64,000 bases of DNA from Amborella trichopoda (lineage: Eukaryota; Streptophyta; Magnoliopsida; Amborellales; Amborellaceae). Below the pieces are notes generated by a model. It ran no database searches. It saw only the letters and a list, made by a program, of their open reading frames with translations, and was not told the origin of the DNA. Positions within the stretch are counted from its first letter, which is position 1, and each line of letters opens with the position of its first letter. Below, in pieces: positions 57,401 through 64,000 of this stretch. A program made the position numbers and the translations under genes. The DNA lies in contig NW_006499617.1 in assembly GCF_000471905.2 (NCBI RefSeq), forward strand, positions 3,272,259-3,336,258, read 5' to 3'.

Positions 57401-57591
57401 TGTTTCTGTGTTCACTGCCTTAGACATGTCTGATCGTGATGAAACTTGGCAGGTGGTCTGTTGAAGTGTTGATGACGATCTTGAGCAATTTTGGGGCCAT
57501 TCTGACATTGTCGGGAATTTTCCACTGTTTTGTAGGCTTTATTGACTTGCTTCCTACCAAGGACCAAGGTGATGAAAATTACGTTCAAACA
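54488..57591 (-). repeat. Element C LTR (only copy)
   Basis: About 3.1 kb, TG (57591-57590) to CA (54489-54488) on the minus strand. It contains a GA tract at 55900-56130 (CT on the element strand) and a ~48 bp minisatellite. The start matches the element B LTR start and the end matches bases 1-90. Its promoter would drive transcription leftwards, away from the main FRS body. Confidence 0.85.
55240..55900. repeat. About 48 bp minisatellite in the C LTR
   Basis: The unit GATAGACGAAGAGAGAGAAG, ACCAACCGGTGCTAGGTCTC, (A/G)CCGACT recurs more than a dozen times with small indels between 55240 and 55905. It is unrelated to the ~60 bp CT repeat at the same place in the B LTR. Confidence 0.88.
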
Positions 57592-57764
57592 ATGATGTTT
57601 TTTGCATAGGTTATTATTACATACATATTGTCATGGATATTGACAAAGATCAAAGTCATGCCCTCACCAATGATGTTGTCAGTTATAGTGAGATGAATTC
57701 TTGGGCCATTACTCCTATTGTAGGTGAGGATGCGTATACAGTTGAAAATATGGTGGAAGCTTCT
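57592..57764 (+). repeat. Right copy of the duplicated FRS 5' segment
   Basis: ATGATGTTTTTTGCATAGG to GGTGGAAGCTTCT, the counterpart of 42421-42588. It begins at the base after the element C LTR start and runs without a break into the rest of the FRS gene. Confidence 0.9.
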
Positions 57765-59877
57765 CATTATGTCAAAGATGATGCTAGAATGATAGAAAAT
57801 CCTATGGTAAAAATTGTAATTGAATCTGAAGAAAATTTGAAGTTTGAACCATTTGAAGGAATGGAATTTGAATCTCAGGAATCTGCGAAAGAGTTCTATA
57901 ATGAATACGCTAGGAGAGTAGGCTTTAGCATGCATGCCAGTAGCCTTTATTATATGCATGATGAAATTGCTAATGCTAGAAGATTTGTTTGTTCAAAACA
58001 AGGATTTTGAGAGAAGAAATATATGGACAATGAAAATAGAGTTAAAAGACCACGTGCAATTACTCGAGAAGGGTGTAAGGCAATGATGATGGTGAAGAAA
58101 ATTGATAGTGGAAAATGGGTCATTAGGAAGTTTATAAAAGATCACAACTATTTGCTAGTGAAGCCCGGAGAAGTTTAATATCTACGATCACATAAGAAGA
58201 TGACCAACGCAGCACAACATATTATAGACACATACACCAGTGCAAGATTACGTCCACGCCTTATAATGTTTGTGCTTAGCAACGAAGTGAGTGGAAGTGG
58301 CAATCTTGCATTCACTCATCGTCACTGTCGAAATCACATTGCCAAAAGTCGGCAAAAGAGATTTGAAAAAGGATATATTCAACTTGTCCTTGAATACTTT
58401 AGAAATATGCAATTTGAGAATCCTGTATTTTTTTATGCGATGCAAGTAGAAGAGAATGGACATTTGACTAGAATATTTTGGGCCGATGCTAGATCAAGGA
58501 TGAACTATCAATTTTTTGATGATGTTGTTGTGTTTGACACAACTTATTTGACAAACAAGTATCGAATGCCTTTTGTGCCATTGACAGGAGTAAATCACCA
58601 TCATCAATCTATGTTATTTGGTTGTAATTTACTAGTCGATGAAATTGAAGAGTCATTTGTTTGGCTTTTTAAGAAATGGCTTCAAGCAATGTCTGGCCAT
58701 CATCCAACTTCAATAATTACTGATCAAGATCTTGCTACGGGAGCAGCCATCAGACGAGTATTTGCAAATACTTACCATCATCTTTTTTTGTGGCACATTT
58801 TGAAGAAAGTACCAGAGAAGTTGTCTCATGTATATGCGGAATATGGAAAAAGTTTTAGCGATGATTTTCACAAGTGCATCCATAATTTTGAGACAATACA
58901 TGAGTTTGAATCACGTTGGCAAACAATCATTGATCGCTACAATTTAAGAGAGAATAAATGGCTAATCAAAATGTATGGTATTCGTGAGCAATGGGTTTAA
59001 GCATTCATGCGCAACACCTTTTTTGCAGAGATGTCTACAACCCAACGTAGTGAGAGTATGAATTTATTTTTTGATGGCTATGTAAATGCAAAAAGCACTC
59101 AAAAAGAATTTATTGAGAATTATGCACTTGCATCAGATAGTCGCAATATTGAGTATGTTGTGATAGAAGAAGAGAATGATGGAGAAATAATTGTATTTAA
59201 AGTCTCAAAATATGACAAAGAGAAAAGGGTATTCATTGTTACATTGAATGTACTTGAAATCAAAGCAACTTGTAGTTGCCAATTGTTTGAGTTTGCTGGA
59301 TTACTTTGTAGACACATTTTAATTGTTCGTAGAATGAAAAATATTTTTAAAATTCCACCTTGTTACATCTTGAAGCGATGGACAAAAAATGCCAAGGAAG
59401 GGTGTGTAATAGATGGACATGGTCATACAAAACAAGTTGATTTGCATGATCCTTGACTGTGCGATACAATGAATTGTGTAAAAGGGCAATAAACTTTGTA
59501 GAGAATGGAGCTATGTATAAAGAAACATTTCAGGAAGCGATGTATGTTCTAGATGAGGGCTTGAAAATAGTTGCAATTGTCCAAGAAAATATCGATGAAA
59601 CACATCAACAAGGCAGCCCAAAAGATTTCGAAGTTTTGCAATTAAATGTCAATGTAAGTAAAGAAGTGAATTTAATAAACAATAGGTTAGTGCTTGACCC
59701 CCTACCAGTGAAGACGAAAGGGAAGCCTCCTAAACATCGGTTGAAATCCTTCTTGGAGAATACACAAAAGAATGATAAAAAATGTACCATGTGTAAAGCT
59801 AGTGGTATGATAAGAGGAATTGCCAAACTTTGAGGAGTGTACTGAATGTCGAAGAATGCAAATCAAACGGTTCTTAA
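57633..59877 (+). pseudogene. FAR1-related sequence (FRS) gene, inactivated
   Basis: FRS proteins are nuclear DNA-binding regulators derived from Mutator-like transposases. ATG 57633 (MDIDKDQSHALTNDVVSY). FAR1 DNA-binding domain at 57855-58140 (EFYNEYARRVGFSMHASS, RRFVCSKQGF). Transposase-like domain at 58480-58990 (FDDVVVFDTTYL, PTSIITDQDLATGAAIRRVF, LWHILKKVPEKL; the two Asp are in place). SWIM finger CSCQLFEFAGLLCRHILIV at about 59270, and a final zinc knuckle CTMCKASG. One frame holds to about 59450 but is cut by TGA 58008-58010 and TAA near 58178 and 58998-59000. One-base losses near 59452 and 59806 shift the tail and spoil the knuckle; the end falls at 59875-59877. No intron is seen inside. 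The 5' flank is now a retrotransposon LTR. Confidence 0.88.
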
Positions 59878-59931
59878 ATTGACCCCTTTTTTAAATGCAT
59901 CATTTTCAATTGTTGATGAATTCGTAATTGA

Positions 59932-59969
59932 TCTCTCTCTCTCTCTCTCTCTCTCTCCCCCCCCCCCCT
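59932..59969. repeat. (CT)n(C)n microsatellite
   Basis: CT dinucleotides pass into a run of 11 C, soon after the FRS end. Confidence 0.95.
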
Positions 59970-60186
59970 TCGCACCCCGCCACCCTCAATTAATTAATAT
60001 TTTGTTTGTAACAGATTCAAGTGACAATCATACTCATGTTTGAAGAGTATAGGAGAAGTTGCATTAGTAATTACCGGTAACTCACGTTTACTGCATTGTT
60101 AACTATTCTTGTAAATTGGTTTTGTAATCTCAAGTGTAAAATCTAATTGCATGTTGCAGGAAGTTGCTCTTTTGGTGATATCTTAG

Positions 60187-60410
60187 TATGAGCATGGTGG
60201 AATACTGGGTGGTATGGTTGGTATGGTTGGTGGGATTCTATGACAAGTTCCTGTTTTTGTGGGTGTGAGCATGGTGGAATACTGGCTGGTATGTTGGTAT
60301 GGCTGGTGGGCTTCTATGACAAGTTCCTGTTTTTGTGGGTATGAGCATGGTGGAATACTGGTTGGTATGGTTGGTGGGCTTCTTCGGCTTGGAGGAGGCT
60401 TCATATTGGT
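60187..60410 (+). repeat. 76 bp tandem repeat, three copies
   Basis: AGCATGGTGGAATACTGG starts at 60191, 60268 and 60344 (77 and 76 bp apart). Each is followed by TTGGTATGGYTGGTGGGCTTC and CTATGACAAGTTCCTGTTTTTGTGGGT; the last unit is partial. Confidence 0.9.
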
Positions 60411-60790
60411 GTCACTTTTCTTATGATGCATAGCATAGATCAGAGAAAGAGATTATTGTAATTCAATTCTATGTTTCTGTCACAAAAACAGTTGGATGTA
60501 TTCATTAATGTTGGCAAATGCATAGAGATCACAACTCTAACTCTCTCTCTCTCTCTCTCAAAATTGTTTAGACTGGTGTTCATTGAATTCATTATCCACT
60601 CGGCACCCAATTCAAAGTTCATCAGAATAAAATGGCATTATTCACAATAGATATATAAAAAAAACAAGAAGCTTTGGTTTTTCAGAGATGGGTTTTGTCA
60701 TTCTGGTTTTTCAGAGATGGGTATTCCCAATCTCTTTCTCAGAGATTCATTCTGGTTTTTAGAGATGATTTTTGTAACTTACGTTGGGTC

Positions 60791-61841
60791 ATGGGTTTTG
60801 TGTCTCTGTTTATTGGTTGGATCTCTGAGGCTTTCTATTTACCTGGAAGTTATCCCCACAAATACCTTAAAGGGGATGAGCTATGGGTTAAGGTGAATTC
60901 TCTCACCTCTGTTGAAACAGAGTTTCCTTATAGGTATTATAGCCTCCTCTGTGTAATGGTGGGTAATGGGGTTCAAATTTTGGGAATGGGGGTTGTTACC
61001 ATACTCTTTGCAGCCTTTGGTTTCATGTCTCCAGCCTCAAGAGGAATCTCATCACTGGTATGCTATTATTTTTCTATATGGTTCTTGGTGTAGCAGCTGG
61101 TTATGCAGCTGTCAGACTTTGGAGGACCATCAATAGTGGGGATCACAAGGGTTGGTTATCTGTTTCATGGAGAGTGGCTTGTTTCTTTCCTGGTATTGCC
61201 TTTCTTATTCTCACTACTCTGAATTTTCTCTTATGGAGTAGTCACAACACCGGTGCAATTCCCTTCTCACTATTCGTTGTGTTGATTTTGCTCTGGTTTT
61301 GCATTTCTGTTCCTCTAACTTTAGTGGGGGGGTATTTTGGAGTAAGAGCTGCCCCAATTGAGTACCCAGTTAGGACTAATCAGATCCCACCCAAAAAATA
61401 CCCTTCTTGGCTATTGGTTTTAGGGGCTGGGACCCTTCCTTTTGGAACCCTCTTCATTGAGCTCTTCTTCATTTTGTCAAGCCTCTGGCTTGGCCATGTC
61501 TACGATGTATTTGGCTTCCTTCTAATTATTTTTGTCCTTTTTGTGGTGGTATGTGCTGAGGTTTCTCCGGTCTTGACCTATATACACCTTTGTGTGGAGG
61601 ATTGGCAATGGTGGTGGAAGGCGTTCTTCTCTTGTGGTTCAGTTGCTATCTATATCTTTTTGTATTCAGTCAATTACCTGGTTTTGAGCTCCACAGTTTT
61701 GAGTGGCCCGTTTCAGCAGCCCTATATCTGGGTTACTCCCTTTTCATGACTTTAGCTGTTACGTTGGCAACTAGAACTGTTGGGTTCTTATCATCTTTCT
61801 GGTTCGTGCATTACTTATTCTCGTCTGTCAAGCTTGATTAA
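60791..61841 (+). pseudogene. TM9SF (EMP70) membrane protein, lumenal domain deleted
   Basis: TM9SF/TMN proteins are Golgi/endosomal nine-span membrane proteins. The ATG at 60791 gives a signal-peptide-like MGFVSLFIGWISEA, then FYLPGSYPHKYLKGDELWVK and NSLTSVETEFPYRYYSL, the mature N-terminus. It then jumps to LLCVMVGNGVQILGMGVVTI, the start of the membrane region, so some 250+ lumenal residues are missing. After a frameshift at about 61057, MVLGVAAGYAAVRLWRTIN, GAIPFSLFVVLILLWFCISV, PIEYPVRTNQIPPKKYPSWL and ELFFILSSLWLGHVYDVFGF follow. A second shift at about 61690 leads to FVHYLFSSVKLD and TAA 61839-61841, the usual KxD-type C-terminus. No introns are visible; a 3'-UTR-like stretch ends in an A run at 62108-62117. 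Confidence 0.88.
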
Positions 61842-62120
61842 TTCAAAACTTTGAGGAGGCTCTCAGAAATATTCATGGAAGAACCAGCATCATTTGCTGG
61901 GTCTCTTTGTTGTGAGAACTAGGTTAGAGTATCTTGTAATTTTTTTCATATATGTTCCATGAAGCAGCTTGTTATGACTATTGGGCCATGGATGCTTTGG
62001 CATTCCATTGATGGTAATAGAGTTGAATATTTTTTGTATTAGCTTTTTGTATTAGCTTCAGATGCTGCCATTATGCACTGTAATCCTCTTTTATGAACAG
62101 TAAATTTATCAAAAAAAAAA
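61842..62120 (+). other. 3'-UTR-like tail of the TM9SF pseudogene
   Basis: Ordinary transcript-like T-rich sequence with duplicated TTTTTGTATTAGCT, a TTTATGAACAGTAAATTTATC stretch and then ten A. It is compatible with a poly(A) tail of a processed copy but too short to prove it. Confidence 0.4.
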
Positions 62121-62497
62121 TTGTGATTGTTACTTTGCAAGGAGTTTTGAATTTGTGTAGAGAATTCATAAAGATCAATCACATATTAGGAGAGAAGAGG
62201 CAGAATGGCTTTGAATAAGTAAAAGATATCTAATTCCCTTGATGTAGACTGAATATTATTCCAAATAATCACTATGACTCTTGCCGATACAAGAGTCTTG
62301 AAAACAATGGATTACACATATTGTATTAATCAGAAGATCAAATGAACCAAATGATTGCCACCAAAGTTGCAAAGACATGAAGTAAAAAGAAACATGTATG
62401 GGTGATGCCATCTGAATTCGATGATGGCCAAGGAAAATATTCATTGAATTCACTCAATGGAATTCAATTCCTTTCTTATCCAGTCTTCCATTCATCT
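62121..62497. other. Non-coding DNA
   Basis: No gene supported. If the minus-strand exon at 62498-62692 is real, this stretch would be its 3' UTR. Confidence 0.4.
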
Positions 62498-62740
62498 TCA
62501 GGTTCCACTTCTGGAAGAGGTGTTTTGGATTTCATGGTTGGTGTTGTTGGGTTCTTGGGCAGCAGCTCTGAGGAGGTCTCGAAGGTTCTGCAGCAATTGC
62601 AGAACCGAGAGTTCATCGGAGAGAGTGAGCCTATGTCTTTGCTCCGCTTCCATCCTTAGAAACTTCTTTGGCTTTAAGTTATTAGGGATCATAGGACTAT
62701 AGGAGTTTCAGAGGTGACCTGCAGAACCCCTACCCCCTTC
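62498..62740 (-). CDS. Possible terminal exon of an unidentified minus-strand gene
   Basis: The minus-strand frame 62692-62498 reads MIPNNLKPKKFLRMEAEQRH, RLTLSDELSVLQLLQNLRDL and LRAAAQEPNNTNHEIQNTSS, then a stop. The composition looks protein-like, with an amphipathic leucine-rich helix in the middle. A TTTTTTTTCCCAG acceptor-like sequence lies upstream at about 62745-62760, and TTCTGCAG at about 62720. I do not recognise the family. It could be chance; the plus strand is also open here. Confidence 0.25.
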
Positions 62741-62760
62741 AAATACCTGGGAAAAAAAAG

Positions 62761-63880
62761 GAAGAAAATGAAAAAAATGTATTATTTGAAAAAAATCTAA
62801 TTATGTCTCACATGGCCAAGGTAACAATTCCACTTGCTAATGTGCTTACACATCCAAACTTTCAAACATATAGGTTAGAGAAAGAGAGAGAATATGTTGT
62901 AACAACCATCCACTCAACTAGCTTTTAATATTTCCACCAATTTGCATAAAACCAGAAGGAGCTTCTTTTGATCTTCGGTGCCTTAGAGAGACAGATAAAT
63001 TACAGTCTTAATGAACTTGGGACAAATGTTTTTTTATAATTAAATTCCAAAATATTGAAACTAAGGACACCCAAATTCGATTGAAGTGAATTCTACAGGC
63101 CACTAAGGTATGAAGGAATATCTCATTTTCCTAAAAACGCAATCCCAAACAGAAATCAAAGGGACACAGAATAACAGATGAAATTGGTAAATCACAAAGT
63201 GAAGCACCTCTGCTTTCCATAAGTTTTGTAAATCACAAAGTAAAACACCTCTGATTGCCATAAGTTCCCAAAAGTTAGACCCTATTTTCAAATCAAGCCA
63301 AACCCATTGCTTGAAAAATAGAAGAAAGCATTCCATTGTTTTAATGCCAATAAATTGAGTATCAAAACAATCGAACAGCTGTTCCAATTACAATTGCAGG
63401 ACTCCCTTACTGGAGCAAAACAATGAGAAGTGAAAACTACGAAAGGCACAAAGAGCGAAGACCGATCAATCCAAAAACCACATGCGATGAAAACTATAAA
63501 TATTAACAAAAATTACAAATTCGATGATGCAGGGGCATAGAACGAACAACAATGGCCTACACAATAGAACAAGCCATCAATAAAACCAAAACCCACATGT
63601 GGAGAAAACTTGAAACCAAACTTAGAAAACACTAATAACTAAAATCACAAATTAGAAGATGCAGTCCAACAAACAAGCAACAATGGCCCCCATGAATACG
63701 CATAGTCTACTGCAGAAAAAAGTCACATCTCTGAGAGAAGAAATTGCAGGCAATCCAAATTTTGCAATCAAATTATAAAAAATAAATCACAAGAATTGAA
63801 TAAAAAAATTACTGCAGGCAATCCAAATTAGCCAGTTGCAGTAGGAATCCTCTCCTAATTGAATAAAAAAAAAAGAGGAG
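62761..63880. other. Non-coding DNA with short duplications
   Basis: No gene supported. A ~42 bp tandem pair (AAATCACAAAGTGAAGCACC / AAATCACAAAGTAAAACACC) lies at 63189-63272, and a looser ~115-150 bp pair sharing CCACATG..GAAAAC and ACAAATT..GATGCAG..CAACAATGGCC lies at about 63478-63695. TGCAGGCAATCCAAATT occurs at 63747 and 63812. Possibly an intron or leader of a minus-strand gene. Confidence 0.45.
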
Positions 63881-63891
63881 CCAAGGGAAGC

Positions 63892-63899
63892 TAGGGTTT
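63892..63899 (-). promoter_or_regulatory. Telo-box-like motif
   Basis: TAGGGTTT here is AAACCCTA on the minus strand, inside AAAACCCTAGCTTCC. This motif is common in 5' leaders of plant housekeeping genes and would fit the start of a minus-strand transcript. There is no other proof. Confidence 0.3.
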
Positions 63900-63910
63900 T
63901 GGAGATAGGG

Positions 63911-63913
<3 letters not shown>

Positions 63914-63943
<30 letters not shown>

Positions 63944-63944
63944 A
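63914..63944. repeat. (TA)n microsatellite
   Basis: About 14 TA units just outside the telo-box-like motif. Confidence 0.95.
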
Positions 63945-64000
63945 CTACACAGATACGCGCCATGACGAGGAAGAGAGAGAGAGACAATGTACAGAGAAGC

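Larger units (their letters stand above)
42589..57591 (-). mobile_element. Element C: single-LTR Tat-lineage gypsy element
   Basis: On the minus strand it runs LTR (57591-54488), PBS, gag, RT, RNase H, second RNase H, integrase, a long 3' region with minisatellites, and stops at the PPT-like tract (reverse complement of 42589-42605). No second LTR follows: the next base is FRS sequence. Element B shows that the LTR should start exactly there. The other end (TGTTTGAACG at 57591) is a clean LTR start abutting ATGATG of the right-hand FRS copy. It is about 15 kb long, including a 202 N gap. Protease is absent. Coding frames are broken. Confidence 0.85.

Noticed and set aside
60183-60431. 82-codon Pro/Thr-rich minus-strand frame
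   Set aside because: Translation of the 76 bp tandem repeat; no start context or family.

Overview
This is nuclear DNA of a flowering plant (a seed plant at minimum). The evidence is plant-type Ty3/gypsy retrotransposons of the Tat and chromovirus lineages, an EIN3-binding F-box gene of the ethylene pathway, FAR1-related (FRS) sequences, UBP12/13-like fragments and an endogenous pararetrovirus remnant. I cannot name the species. The assembly has two gaps (20 N at 32163-32182 and 202 N at 48347-48548).

Layout. (1) 1-865: two plus-strand LTR fragments of a Tat family. (2) About 866-6644: a minus-strand Tat element (element A), with decayed gag, protease, RT and RNase H and its integrase missing. 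(3) 6645-15718: a plus-strand Tekay/Del-like chromovirus (element D) with a 3.3 kb 5' LTR, PBS, gag, RT, RNase H, integrase, a chromodomain remnant, PPT and a truncated 3' LTR. Its protease is missing. (4) 15719-25492: the 3' half of a plus-strand Tat element (element B): RNase H, second RNase H, integrase, a 4.4 kb minisatellite-rich 3' region and an LTR. (5) 25493-33200: AT-rich intergenic DNA with MITEs (one hAT-like and one Mutator-like, both with visible target duplications) and a LINE RNase H scrap. (6) 33365-40800: the gene island, with one apparently intact gene (EBF1/2-like, 33365-35284). An FRS 3' fragment abuts its stop codon. Two tandem UBP12/13 exon fragments, a pararetrovirus protease scrap and a foldback MITE follow. 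(7) 42421-59877: an FRS gene split by a 15 kb minus-strand Tat element (element C, 42589-57591). About 170 bp of the FRS 5' end is present on both sides of it. (8) 60187-64000: a TM9SF (EMP70) pseudogene lacking its lumenal domain, and mostly non-coding DNA.

Only the EBF-like gene looks capable of making a full protein. The other coding traces are pseudogenes or transposon genes with stops and frameshifts. The most unusual structure is element C. It has one LTR, it ends at the polypurine-tract/U3 border where the second LTR should start, and it is bracketed by a roughly 170 bp direct duplication of host sequence instead of the usual 4-6 bp. This suggests insertion, or later rearrangement, by a route other than normal integrase action. 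Also notable are loss of protease from two unrelated gypsy lineages, unrelated minisatellites at equivalent places in sister LTRs, and the replacement of the EBF gene's 3' flank by FRS sequence.
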